Source of the DNA: Dryomyza anilis | Lineage: Eukaryota > Arthropoda > Insecta > Diptera > Dryomyzidae | DNA length: 64,000 bases | Reading direction: 5' to 3' | NCBI GenBank assembly: GCA_951804985.1 | Contig: OX638132.1 | Span: forward strand, 105,060,526-105,124,525 | Shown: piece by piece, positions 1 through 12,039 of the stretch | Position numbering within the stretch: position 1 is the stretch's first letter | Layout of the letters: each line of letters starts with the position of its first letter | Translations under genes and position numbers: made by a program | The notes under the pieces: generated by a model | The model's input: the letters and a program-made list of their open reading frames with translations, nothing else | What the model was told of the DNA's origin: nothing | Databases searched by the model: none

Positions 1-189
1 ATCACAGGCAAATATCAACGATTTATCGCGTATTTTTCTTATTTTGCACAGCTAATAAATTTATGCAAAAATTTGGTATATCAAGAAATTGAGAATATGC
101 GACGACGAGGAACAGAGATCGTTGTCGGACAGTGTATAGAGAGAGTGCAATTCAAATTTTTGAGGAAATTGTTCGTCAAAAACATAAAG

Positions 190-249
190 ATTTAAACGTA
201 ATTTAAACGACCAACATAGGACGTTTAAACTCATTTGTAAAACTGGCCA
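190..249. repeat. Fragment of GTTTAAAC-rich MITE family
   Basis: The segment has repeated TTTAAAC motifs and ends with GTAAAACTGGCC. This matches the right end of the longer element at 57726-58364, which carries the same TTTAAAC repeats followed by GCAAAACTGGCC. Only one end is recognisable here, so it is read as a decayed fragment. Confidence 0.45.
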
Positions 250-301
250 TTAATCTCTTTCTAAGAAAAGGTCCATATACTGCTTTGAAAATACCAACCT
301 G

Positions 302-812
302 CACAGAAAAAAAAAATAATCGACGTAAATATAACAACCGATATTAATTGCATTCATTAATCAATCCAGCAATTAAATTCACTAATTTAATGAAAACATT
401 TGCTATTCTTCGTTATACAGGGTATTTCTTTCATCGATGTCAATAATTCAGGATATGACTCAAAAAATAAGAAAATGTAAAATAAAATGATGTCCTATTT
501 TGCACCTTGTTTAAGATACAGGGTGTTTAGTAAATGCATATTACTGACATAACCTAGTCAAGAAAATTGGTTATAAAGTATAAAATGGTGATAATGAATA
601 ACAAATTTGTGTTAGTCCGCAGTTTTAGCAAATATAATTGCTGAAAATGCGCCGACTAATTAATTTGCTGTATTGACGTACAAATATTCAAAGAATTTAA
701 CAAAGAATTCGTGAATATCATTAAATTAGTGAATTTTATTGCTGGATTGATTTATGAATGCAATTAATATCGGTTGCTATATTTACGTCGATTGATGTTT
801 TTTTCTGAGTGT
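302..812. mobile_element. Foldback MITE with about 95-bp terminal inverted repeats
   Basis: The left arm (302-392) starts CACAGAAAAAA and contains CGACGTAAATATAACAACCG. The right arm (718-812) is its reverse complement with few mismatches and ends TTTTTTTCTGAGTGTGTG. The arms flank about 325 bp of AT-rich DNA with no coding capacity. Long inverted arms without a transposase identify a non-autonomous foldback/MITE element; no clear target-site duplication was found. A piece of the same arm (CGACGTAAATATA) lies at about 1641-1653 beside another element. The superfamily is not determined. Confidence 0.75.
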
Positions 813-2999
813 GTGTTTGTCGTAATATCTCTGAAATATTTCTGAAAATGCAAACACATGTGGAGTTTGTATCAAATGCTGCATATTAACTATCAGAAAC
901 CAAAATATGCCGGAAATCTACTATAAAAATTCCACAAAATTTGACAATCCATTTCTAAAATCTTTCATTTATCTGTGTGTTTGCCGGATATATGCCCGAA
1001 ATATCCTGAAATATAACACAAATGTTATCTCTCGTAGACTAACCTAATGCGGGCATTTTTTTTTCAAATATTTTAACCTAAAAAAGGCAAAGTTTGTTCT
1101 AGTAGTAAATATACGGATCATCTTAAAAATACGTCGAGAGTCTACCTTTACATTTCCATAGTTCCTTTATCAGTATATTTTATTTAAATCTGTCCTAAAA
1201 ACTTTAAAAAATAACAGAAATGTGGTTTCGGGTAAATTTAATTTTTTTCAGCAGCTGTTTTCAATGTCTATTTTTCGTAGCTAAATATTTTCGGTATAAC
1301 TTTACAATTTCTACACATTTAGTTTTAACGCTCATTTTCACTACAAATATTACTTAAATTAAATTCTGTCATTATTATGCCAAATAATGCCGCACAGTCA
1401 AAAATCTCCCTCAAATCAACCATTCTCATTCTGCCGTTTGTCTGCCAATTGACTGCAACATCATTGCCTCAATCATGCCTTGCATTTTGTCGCCAAAGAG
1501 TAGCGAAATTTATGAAATATATTCTTGAAAAATTCGCAGAATAAAATTCAAATTTGACTAAAGCTTCATTAAAATTGCAATGCCATGGGGTTTTATGCAA
1601 GGCAAATCCTTTGCAGCGACTACATAGAAAAAAACAAGCGACGTAAATATACACACAGAAAAATCCACCTTTGGCGTCAGGTTGGAAGAATGAAAAAGTT
1701 AGTTGTACCAACATACTTCATTCTGTTAAATCGAAATATTAGTTTATTATTCTAAAACAGATCGAAATTGGTTGCAGAACAAACTACAACTCTTTTTATT
1801 TTGACAATAACAACCGACTAAGCGGTTAAGAGAACCGAATAAGTTGGTTGGGCAACCATAAATAATTATATACCATTAACTGATCTATCAACGAAATATT
1901 TGAGTTCTATTGTATTTAGCAAACACATTCGCTAAAAATGTGATTTATTTCAAAAATTATACAAATTTAGAACTTTGAATATATCTGTGGCTATATGAAA
2001 CAAAAGCATAAGTCTAGTTTTTGAACTTTTCAGGAGAGCATTTTTAAGCTTTACAACTGATTCCGAAAATTATTTTTAAACCTATTTTAAAAATTATATT
2101 TGCAAATTTATGAAAAACTTAAATAAAATAAATGTCTGCTAAATGATTTGGTTAGAATTTTTTTCGATTTTTTTTTTTAATAAAAATGAATATTTAATAA
2201 TAAGTATATATGCTTTTAGGTTTTTTGCTTGTATCTCAGCAACTATAAGAAGGATGAGAATTTGACACAAAGTGAATTCGTATATCAGGATTACGATGGT
2301 ATTACTTAATAACTCAATTTGAACATATCTCGAGATATACTGTTATTTCATATTGCCACAGATATATCAAATTATTTAATTGATATGGTCGACGTGTTTT
2401 AAAAGTATTTTTATTTTATTCACAGTCTTTATAACTTTCATTCAGTTAATTAAAAAAGAATGTTATAAGAAGTTGGAAGCATTACTAAATATGCCATCAT
2501 CACCATTTTTGACGATACACTGAGAAGATGATTAAGCTCTATAAGTGAACCTTTGGCATATACCATATCGGAATAATATGCGCAAATCGGAATAATATTC
2601 GCGCCACCAAATGCGCATCGCTGCGTTCATTCGCTGCAAGCTTTCATCGTGACGATGTGATGTGCGGCTATAGTTGTGCTCAGCAACGGCGATTGTTAAT
2701 GCAATTAAATTAAAAGTCGTTTCCACGAATTATTTAATTATATTGATAAAACTGTTTGTTTTTTTCTGTTAATTTTTAAATCAATATGATTAAATATTTA
2801 ATCGATATAATTAATTCAATAGTCGTTTCAGCAAATCATTTAATTGTATAGATGAAACTTTTTGTTTTTCTGTTAATTTATTAATTAATATAATTAAATA
2901 TTTAATAAATACAATTAAATATCGTATCGGCTATGGAACAATTAAAAAGGAATCATCAAAATTTGTGCTATATTTACACTTATATATTTTTTCTGTGTA
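813..2999. other. AT-rich intergenic DNA with element remnants
   Basis: No gene is seen. It holds a truncated arm of the foldback MITE (about 1627-1653), the element at 1649-1862, and AT-rich repeats around 2730-2930 in which a TTAATTAATATAATTAAATA-like phrase recurs. The segment ends with TTTTTTCTGTGTAC (about 2987-3000), which resembles the ends of the nearby MITEs. Open frames here are short and have no recognisable protein character. Confidence 0.5.
1649..1862 (+). mobile_element. MITE, family with GTTGGTTG / ACACACAGA ends (copy 1)
   Basis: It begins ATACACACAGAAAAATCC, carries GAATGAAAAAGTTAGTTGTA near its left end, and holds the family core CGAAATTGGTTGCAGAACAA followed by ACCGACTAAGCGG and a terminal GTTGGTTGGGCAACC. 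The same ordered landmarks occur at 5850-6003, 13880-14025 and, inverted, at 15195-15445 and 22836-22902. It has no coding capacity. The family is defined here from these copies only. Confidence 0.65.
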
Positions 3000-4300
3000 C
3001 TGAATTTTGCGCGCGCGGCAGTCATTGAATTTCAATAAAATTTATGCAATTTTTTGTGCTGTGTTGCGTTGTGGTAGGAGCAACCGCCGCACAGAAGAAT
3101 CTGCGCAAAGACTGACTAAATCTTGGTCATGTTTACACAAGCAATTGGCATTTGGCGGCGGTCTCTTTGGCGCGTCTTGGCAGGCGACACAACGACATCG
3201 GCAGCAAATGGCACCACCAACATAGCGGTGGTGGTGGTGGTGGCAACAGCAACAATAAGAGTTACAACAAACACTCTGCAGCAACAAGACACTCATAAAA
3301 TATTCGCGGCGACGAGGAGACATGATTCGCGGAAGGGTTGCCACTCGTTCGATGTTGTTCTTCTTCGGTTAGCCGTCAAAATGCGTGTTGGCCGTTGGGC
3401 GCAACGTCAACGCAACAGCCACACGCAGACGCAGTCGATGCTGCCTGCCCTTTTAAACGAAATCTTGCGCTGAATCTTATGATTTTTTTTGTTTAATTTT
3501 GTTTGTTTTTGCTGAGGTTATTGTCAGCGTCATTACGCTGCATCGCGCTGACATTTAAAGCGCAAATTCAACGCGCAGCGCCGATTCAAAAGTCAGCCGA
3601 AGGCAGCCCAACCGGCCAAACTTTGATATGCAGCGCTGATATGCGGCGCAGTCGCACGACGAGTGGCGGCCCAATTATTGGCAACTCAAAATGCGCTGCA
3701 ATTTATTCAAATTTTATGTTTTTTTTCTCAACTACAACAAAAACAGCAACAACAAAATCAATTAAATCCAACCGCAGTGCGTTTGCGCGCTAAGTGCCGA
3801 TAAATAACTTGGCCGAAAACAAATCATAAACAACGTCCGAGTGGCTTCCTACTTTTAGCACTTTTTAATTTCAGCCTTCTGTGCCTTTTCTTCGTCTTCT
3901 TCATCTTCAGTTGCTGCTGCAGTTGTTGCTGCTGCTGCTGATTTTATGCAACTCGCGCAATTTAATTTGTTCGTCTATAATTTATGCATGACAAATAATT
4001 TGCATAAATACCGCCGTGCCGCACTGCGCCGCACCGCACTAATAAAGTAATTAAAACGTTGAAAAGGAAAAAAATGCAAAATTGTTGCTTGTTAAGTTAA
4101 ATGACGACGATCATTAGGAAAATAATTGCAGCCCACCCCGCTGCGTGCGCATGACTGCGAAGCATAAATAATAAAATTCGCTGGCTGGCAAAATAATTAA
4201 AATTCGATTGCAGACGGTTAAAAGGTGCAGAAATCAGCGACAACAACTGTCCGTCGACGACACAGCCGCATTGATGCAGCATCAGCAACACCAACCAGCA
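3000..4300. other. G+C-richer non-coding island
   Basis: This 1.3-kb stretch is visibly richer in G+C than its flanks, has no recognised transposon, and is full of CAA/CAG/GGT triplet runs (for example about 3205-3290, 3720-3755 and 3905-3945) typical of fly regulatory or UTR DNA. Several frames are open for 60-116 codons on both strands, but they are low-complexity and match no known domain. It is better read as possible regulatory or untranslated sequence than as a gene. Confidence 0.4.
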
Positions 4301-5299
4301 ACTAATTCTTATAAATTGAGAGGCGATCTGACAAAACAGCAGAGTATTCTCATTTTGAAAAGTTCGATATTTTGTAGATTACTTTTCATAGGGTACATCT
4401 AGAATTGTGAATCATATAAAGAGTGAAAAAAATAAAATGAAAAACTATTACCTTTAAATGGTCCAGATGTCAAAATTCCCGAAAATCATTACTGTTCTGA
4501 ATTACCCTTCCCGTCCGGATCTACTATACCATCTACGTTAGCATTTACAAAGTCGGGAAAATGGCTCCTGATATTAGGTGAGTGGACAATCGGAAATCAT
4601 TTTTTATAAAAACAAATATTCACTTGGATGGTATCAATTACATGGTCTATATATAGCAAAGAATATTAAATATCCAGTTAAATGTTTCCAATCTATTCAT
4701 ATAAAATGAAATGTCCTGTGTATGTCAGAGCATAACTCAATGTTGTTCGTCTCAATACAAAAGTGGTTTAGGAACAAAGAAAATTCGAAAATATCCAAAT
4801 GAAAAGCCAAAAATCGAAATTTGAGCCCATGTTAGGTTAAGTTTAATTTCCGACCACTTTGACCACTGTTGATACATTATGTTCCTCTGAAGTTGTGTTG
4901 CCTATGTTCGGGTTTTCAGTTTTGTCCATCCAAATGCTTAAATGAATTTCATTATTTATATCGGGTGTGTATTTCTCATTTCGTCTGGTTTCTGAAAAAA
5001 AAGAGCCTAGTTTCTCTTATATGGTTGGGCAGAGGACATTGGCAGAGAAAGTCGTAACTATCTTCCTCGTCCTCACTATTTTCACTCTAGCTTCTTCCTG
5101 TGTCCCTTTTTTCTCAAGTTTTAGTTAGTATACTTATATATCTACTCTGTCTGCCAGTAAAATGGGCGGATCGGATTATTGAGACCTGTGAGCCGCTTAT
5201 GTTCGACTACCTCACATAAAGGTGAATTTTACTTAATACGGACTTAAGGAAACTTTTTAGTCAAATAAATATTGACTTTATGCTAAATAACCGCGAATC

Positions 5300-5590
5300 G
5301 AACGGTGGTTCCAGAAAAAATAAAAATTCGGTGAACCTACCCATTTGTACATATGGGTACTCAAATGTAAGAAAATTTTTTCAAGATTGCATGTTCGTAG
5401 TAATTATCAGGATTAGTAAACCATGGTGACATCTTGACCACTCATAATGGTAACCGGACACATTATCACATATGTGTAGGATATTAGACCGACCATAACT
5501 TTTATAATTCTTACAAACATGCCTACTTTAAAATTACCCATGTGACCTAAACTTTCTTACTGGTTTTTGAATTCGCTGGCTACGGTACGA
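5300..5590 (+). repeat. Dispersed repeat with CACATATGTGTAGG palindrome (copy 1)
   Basis: It shares ordered landmarks with 31740-32095 (inverted) and 55640-55835: ATTCGGTG..ACCTACCCATT, GTAGTAATTATCAGGATT, CACATATGTGTAGGATATT, then TTAAAATTACCCATGTGA and TTTCTTACTGGTTTT. No coding capacity and no clear terminal repeats. The family affiliation is unknown. Confidence 0.6.
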
Positions 5591-5849
5591 AATCTGTGTG
5601 ACAAAACTACGTTTAATTCAAAATATCTGTGTACTTAAGATAGTCACAGTCATCAAATTTGACTCAGTTATTTGTATTGTGGTTGTTTTTGAACAATACA
5701 CATAGGCGTGATTGGTCAAAGGGGCGGCTATTTCCCATATGACCAAATCTTTAAAAATGCTTTAAATGATCAAATTTCAAATTCTAACCATCACGTAAAA
5801 GATAAGCCGAACTGTGGTACACACTTCAATGATTCTAAATCTGTACTAA

Positions 5850-6003
5850 ATTGTTCTAAGACAGTTCGAAATTGGTTGCAGAACAAACTACAACTCTTTT
5901 TATTTTGACAATAAAAATCGACTAAGCGGTTGAGAGCACCCAATAAGTTGGCTGGGCAGAGAGTTGGTTGGCGCAACAAATCTCTGCTCTGTGTGTACGG
6001 AGA
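5850..6003 (+). mobile_element. MITE, GTTGGTTG family (copy 2)
   Basis: It contains the family core (CGAAATTGGTTGCAGAACAA, then CGACTAAGCGGTTGAGAG) and ends GAGTTGGTTGGCGCAAC followed by TCTGCTCTGTGTGTA. The terminal CTGTGTGTA mirrors the ACACACAG start of copy 1, which defines short terminal inverted repeats. Confidence 0.65.
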
Positions 6004-6879
6004 GATGGACATTGCTAAATCAGGATACTTATCACAAATATACTTTTCCTCCGGTGTTCCTTACCTGACACGCCTCATTCTGGGAGTTAAATACGGTTGT
6101 CCAAAATGAATATACCAAATGGTTGGGTATAACAAAATACCGTGATCCTATAAATACTCTAAATATAGTCTGTTCAAAGGTGCAAATTCGCACCAAAAAA
6201 TCGTTGCTCAGTCATTAAAAGGTTAAAAAAATGTGAAATATATAATTTTACGAAAAATTTGCTTAATTCTTTTTTTTATTGGTTGAGTGACATCTTTATT
6301 AGCATTAACAGCGTCTGCCCTGCTGTTTCAATTCCGCATACAACTCTGCAGCACAAAATGAATAATCTGGCAGCACGTGCATAAATTATGAATGGTTTAA
6401 ACGCTTCCTTATGTTCTCGCCAATCTGCGCAACTTTTTATTTTTTTCTACCTATTTCCAGCGTCTATAGTTGCAGCAACAAATTAGCAATTGCTGTTGTT
6501 GTTGTTGTTGTAGCTGCAGTTGCTGCCTCACTAACAGCAATACAAACACGTTGTCTACTTAGGCAGGTCCGCAGGTGATTAACATGCGCGTAAACATTGC
6601 ATTCAAATAAATTGCGATGCATTGCGTTGTGTTGCGTTGCGTTTGCTCTGTGCAGCACTAACAAGTATTAATGTTGTTGTTGTTGCATTGGCCCATCTTT
6701 GGGCCACATGTCCTCACCAGCAGTTGCCATCAATCGACCATCAATAAACTTTATGAGTTTCTAATGGCAAATTGTGTGTGATGCAAAGAGAAGAAATGAA
6801 GTTGTTGGACTCAGGTTTCAATCAGTATTTACTAGGGCCTCCAATCCCGGGATACCGAAATTTGTCCAGAAAAATCAAT

Positions 6880-7575
6880 TATTCTAAAAATTTTAATTTT
6901 GTTCAGAAATAAAATTCAATAGAAATAGAAATTTAATATTTCACTAAAAATTCAAATTTTCACTAAAAATTCTATTTTACACTAAAAATTCTATTTTACA
7001 CTAAAAATTCAATTTTTCACAAAATATTCAAATTTTTCACTAAAAATTCAAATTTTCACTAAAAATTCAATTTTTTACTAAAAAATTAAATTTTCACTAA
7101 AAATTCAATTTTCCACTAAAAATTCAATTTTTCACTAAAAATTCAAATTTTCACAAAATATTAAAATTTTTCACTAAAAATTCAATTTTTCACTAAAAAT
7201 TTAATTTTTTTCTAAAAATGGTATTTTTTCACTAAAAATTGAATTTTTCGCTAAATATTTTATTTATCACTTAAAATTGAATTTTTCACTAAAAATTTAA
7301 TTTTTAAATAAAAATTTAATTTTTAACAAAAATTTAATTTTTAACAAAAATTTAAATTTTAAATTATAATTTAATTTTTAACTAAAATTCAATTTTTAAC
7401 TAAAATTCAATGCTTCACTAAATTCAATTTTTCACTAAAAATTAAATATTTCAAATTAAATAAAAATTAAAATTTTCACTAAAAATTAAATTTTTCAATA
7501 AAAATTAAATTTTCACTAAAAATTAAATTTTTTACTAAAAATTAAATTTTTCCTAAATATTCAATGTTCAATAAA
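6880..7575. repeat. Degenerate AT-rich minisatellite, unit about 18-19 bp
   Basis: About 35 imperfect repeats of a unit close to TTTTTCACTAAAAATTCAA run for nearly 700 bp. Units vary by point changes and small indels, and the right part (about 7290-7420) loses the CAC triplet. Non-coding. Confidence 0.85.
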
Positions 7576-9990
7576 AATAAAAATGCTATTAAAATATTTT
7601 AAACAAAATTAATTGCCTACAGAATGCAGCATGAAACGTATTCCATCGCAAATACACCTTAAACAGGGCCCTCGAAAACAGTCAACATTTTCAAAAAGTC
7701 ATTTTAAAAACCCAACCAAAAAACAAAACAAAAGCTAATTAAGTGCTTAACTTCATGTAAATAACAAACAAATTAAGAACATACATAATAAAATTATTTA
7801 TGAATAAAAAAAAACATTTTGTAGCAGACAGAGTCTGAGGATGTGCCAAAGAAAGGCCTCAAAAATAATCACTCAAAAACAAAAGAGACGCGACGCATAT
7901 TTTGCATATTTTCCTGGAATATTTTGCGTTTGAGGTGCATTTTAATTTGCTGCATTGGATGCAACCTTCAAGTCAAGCCAGCTGACTGAATAACCGACTG
8001 AATGACTGACTGAATAACCGACTAAATAACCGACTGAACGGTTGACTGCAGTGTTTTTGGAGCTCGTTTGCCGCGCCGCGCCGTTTAGGCCATGATAATA
8101 AATGTTGCTTAATGAATAAATCAGTCAACGATAAACGATCTCTTAATAATGACCATTAAAGACACTGGCAGGAGCAACAGCAACAAAATGTAATCAAAAA
8201 GTCTGATAAACGAAGGAAGACGACCGACCGACCGACCGACCTGTTGAAAATGCCATGAAAATTAAAAGCGCATAAAATACACAGCAGACTGTAGACGGCA
8301 GACTGACTGACTGACAACATTTAAATGAAGTTCACGCAAATGTTCGCATGCGTGTAATCATTTTATGTGCCCATTACCGAGGTAATGGATGCGGTAAGAG
8401 GGAGCGCCGCATAAAACACTTTAAGTTAATTTAAGGTTTTTTGGTATTATAATTTGTTAAAGTTGATTTTATCGCAATAAAGTGGTGCTTATAAAATCGA
8501 TTTTTTGTTTCACTCTCGCAGTGGGGCCTCTCCCCGTTCTTCTGTGCCCCTTCCTTAAGTTCAGCACTATGGTTTGACTGCGATTTGTGCTATATTGTCG
8601 CACTAGACCCGTTCGCTGCCAAATGTCCGATTACGTATTCCGCACACAATGCGCCTGGCCCAAAGTGATCGTTCGTAATGATCATCAATTAGCGTTGACA
8701 CACACGCAGTTCTGCCAGTGCAGTCCGGCATATTGATCCTCAAGTCATTGCAAAAAAATTATAAAAACGCGCAATTTAAAGCGAGCAATTAATAACTCAG
8801 ACTAAACAAAAAAAAATAATCTATATTACTAAATGACAACAGAAAAAAGGCATTATTGAGGCAGTACATAACTGCAGAAATTCCACTCTAGTGTGGCGCA
8901 CTTGCTCATTTTGCCGAGTCTAACAAAAGTCGACTTTGACGTTAAGTTATGCACGAAGTTGGCTACCGTCTGCGAGTATTCGCCCGTTTCTCATGGCAGG
9001 GTGGCAATAAATGCCGATTCTTTATTGACATTTAAGGAATTTAAGCAGAAATCGTGCAGTAAAGTAGCAGTAAGATATCGATGGCACATTTTAATAAATC
9101 AAACATAAGTCTTATTTTTACATGATATGAGAAATATATATATATAAAACAATTTTTTTAATTTTAAGTAGGCCTAGATTATACAACTGATGAAATTTAC
9201 ACTATTTATAACCGGAACATATTGATCATATCACTGATGGGGTTTTGAAGTGGTAAAAGTCTATGATCAGTTTCTTTTTTTTATTATATATATTAGTAAA
9301 GTGCATGCTTGGGTAAAGATATAAAAACTAAAATAACTTATTCACAGTTTCATGGTATTGGTACGACATTGTACGAATACGGCAATTGACCACTTTTCTG
9401 CTTGTTAAAATATTTCTTCAAGAAATTCAGCTGATTCTTATAAAATTAGGATTTTTTTAAAATTATCATAAATATTTTCGATTTGAAAAGAAAAACAAAT
9501 ACATTAACATTTTATGTGCACTATTTGTCTTCAATTTCAATCCTCAATTTCTTTTCCATTTCTCCAAATACGACACCAAAAAACATGACTCAGAGCTACT
9601 CTCAAATACAAAACTTACTTGTGGTATTTCACTGATATAAGGAATGCAACAACAAATTTACGTTTCTGTGTTATTGTATCGTACATATACTACATGGTAG
9701 GAATACCATACTAAAATACGATAAACTTAGAACACGCTAAATGTGTTGGTTGTAAAAGAGGGATATTAGATATTTACATTCGTTTTTTGAAAATTTTCCT
9801 TGGCTGAAGCTCACGTAATTCAATTGTGAATTTTTTAAATTGAGATAATACTTTTTCAACTTTCATAGTTTATATCACCTTAATCAGAATATTATTTGTA
9901 TTACTCGATTAATCACTAAACGATTGCTTGTGAAACAAAATATTAACCAATAAAAACAAGTGCAATCATCCAGTGAATAAAGCCTTATAC
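7576..9990. other. Intergenic DNA with short tandem repeats
   Basis: No gene is seen. The part from 7800 to 8800 is G+C-richer, with a GACTGAATAACC-type repeat (about 7984-8045) and a perfect GACC run (about 8221-8241). A 71-codon open frame beginning with GTG at 8893 has no recognisable protein features and is not called. From 9100 the sequence is AT-rich and featureless. Confidence 0.4.
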
Positions 9991-9995
9991 AGTAG

Positions 9996-10298
9996 GTAGC
10001 GTCGGTAGCTCGTCTGGTTAGTGCGTTAGTCTACGAGCCGAAAGGTCCGCGGTTCGATCACCATCGACTGCAAACATCTTTTTCATTTCTATGCGACGCT
10101 ACCTCTCGGCAGTAAATGGCAAACCTACGAGACTAAAACATTGCCTATGAAAAGCTTATCACCCGCCGTTCGGATTCGGCAATGAACTGTAGGTCTCACC
10201 ACTTTGAGTACAAATATAACACGCACAGCTCAAAATTGTGAGAGAGCTCGGCCGAAGTTCTATATAGGCCTGTAGCGCCAAACTATTATTATTATTAG
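9996..10298 (+). mobile_element. tRNA-derived SINE (copy 1)
   Basis: The first 75 bp resemble a tRNA: a box-A-like TAGCTCGTCTGGTTAG at about 10006-10021, an anticodon-loop-like CTACGAG, and a box-B match GGTTCGATCACC at about 10052-10063. A unique body of about 200 bp follows (landmarks CTCGGCAGTAAATGGCAAAC, GTTCGGATTCGGCAATGAA, GAGAGAGCTCGGCCGAAGTT), then a tail of ATT repeats. The same order occurs at 31231-31568 (inverted) and 42419-42657. It would be transcribed by RNA polymerase III and moved by a partner LINE. The head resembles tRNA-Arg(ACG), which is inferred by eye. No clear target-site duplication is seen for this copy. Confidence 0.85.
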
Positions 10299-10639
10299 TA
10301 GAAAGTCAGTCAATTCTTCCCCAATAATTCAGTCCCAAGAATTCAAAAATCAATTCATTCACAGTAAATTCAACTTTGATGCAATTATTTGCCGAAAAAC
10401 CTGAATTTCATTAAAAATTTGATGTAATATAGGGTGTTTTTCAAAGTAAATTTTCCAATGTTCCAAAACACAACGTTTGTATGATACTAGATGACGCAGG
10501 GTGAACAAAACAGTACTTTTTTTGAACAAAATTATATAACTTCAAAACAAATCGGTAGATTCGTTGATTTTATTTTTACTTAATAAAAAAATATCAAGGT
10601 ATAGTTATGCTTTACAGAATGTCTTCTATTCATTCACAA

Positions 10640-11455
10640 AAGTTATGTAAAAATATTTAAACTTCGAGAATTTTGTGAACATTTTTGATATGTGATTTTT
10701 TAAAATCTGGAGCCGATATGATTTATTTTTTATTTTTGACCACATTGATAGTGATCTGAAATAAGTAAGTGTTAATGAAGGATATCGTTTGCAGTTCTTA
10801 AAATAAATTTACAAAAAAAAAACACAATTTTTGCAATGTAATTTCTCCTAATCCAGGCACGATATCAGGATAATATTTTTTTTATTTTTTACCACTTTGA
10901 TTGTGATTAGAAAAAAGTTAGTGCGAATGAAGGATATCGTTTGCAGTCCTTTGAATAAATTTACAAAAAAAGAAACAAATGTATGAAAAATGGTAATTTT
11001 TGCCATGAATTTCTCCTAATCCGGGAACGATATCGGGATGATATATTTTTTATTTTTACCCACATTGATTGTAATCAGAAAAAAGTTAGTGCGAACGAAA
11101 GATATCGCTTGCAGTCCTTGAAATAAATTTACGAAAAAAAAGCCCAAATGTATGAAAATGGTAATATTTGCAATGTAATTTCTCCTAATTCGGGAACGAA
11201 ATCGGGATGATATATTTTTTATTTTTTATAACATTGATTGTGATTAAAAAAAAAAGTTAGTGAGAATGAAGGATATCGCTTGCAGTCCTTGGAATAAATT
11301 TTCAAAAAAGGCACAAATGTATTTAATTAGAATAAAAATGGAAAAATTACCTTGTAATTTCTCCTAATCCGGGAATAATATCGGCATGATATTTTTTTTA
11401 TTTTTTACCACATTGATTGTGATTAGAAAAAAGTTAGTGCGAATTAAGAATATCT
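10640..11455. repeat. Tandem satellite, unit about 152-176 bp, about 4.5 copies
   Basis: The phrase AATGAAGGATATCG followed by TTGCAGTCCTT recurs at about 10781, 10933, 11101 and 11272, with a degenerate version near 11447. Each copy also contains AATTTCTCCTAATCCGGGAA and CACATTGATTGTGATTAG. Spacings are 152, 168, 171 and 176 bp, differing by indels in A/T runs. Non-coding. Confidence 0.85.
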
Positions 11456-12039
11456 CTAGGTTTAATTGATATAAAATTTTGAATTTCACAATATTACTCA
11501 AATTACAATTTTTTAGGTAAAATTTTACGAAATGTGCATGAATTAATGGATTTTTGGTATTTTTATATTTTTTTAAACACCATGGATATAAATTTGTGTG
11601 AATATATACTTTGTATTATTCGTCTGTGTTGAGTTATGATATGAAATACTAAACACTTAAAATAAAATTAATAAATTTAAAACGAAAATGGTAGTACTTT
11701 ACTACAATTTTCTTGCAAACCGGAGCAAACCGGTAGCTAAGTTTTCTTCAGAAGGTGTATTTTATAAAAGCCTAAATACAATTATAAGGATTTGAGAGGA
11801 TATGCAAGGATATTTTAGTTATGTTCTAATATGTATTTTCATATAGTTATGTATGGTATGCAATTTTTTTCCCATCTTTGACGGCTCATATCTCTTAAAT
11901 TATAAATGTTATAAGAAAAATGGTTACAGATTATTCTTAGTGGGTCTTTAATTTATATATAGTTTAAAAAAATTGACAATTAAATAAAAAAAAATTATAG
12001 TTTTGTTCAAAAATTTCATCATTTTGTTCACCGTGTGAC

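Larger units (their letters stand above)
4301..6879. other. AT-rich intergenic DNA; small G+C-richer patch at 6300-6780
   Basis: No gene is recognised. It includes two repeat copies (5300-5590 and 5850-6003). The patch at about 6300-6780 has CAG/GTT-triplet runs such as the GTTGTTGTTGTTGTTGTAG stretch near 6493 and resembles the island at 3.0-4.3 kb. Nothing else is supportable. Confidence 0.4.

Noticed and set aside
3007..3473. Overlapping ORFs of 72-116 codons on both strands
   Set aside because: Triplet-repeat-driven frames (GGT/CAA runs), no known domain, both strands open at once. More like regulatory or UTR DNA.
10002..10075. Functional tRNA gene
   Set aside because: Arms do not pair as a full cloverleaf, and the segment is the head of a repeated element with a 200-bp body and ATT tail, hence SINE rather than tRNA.
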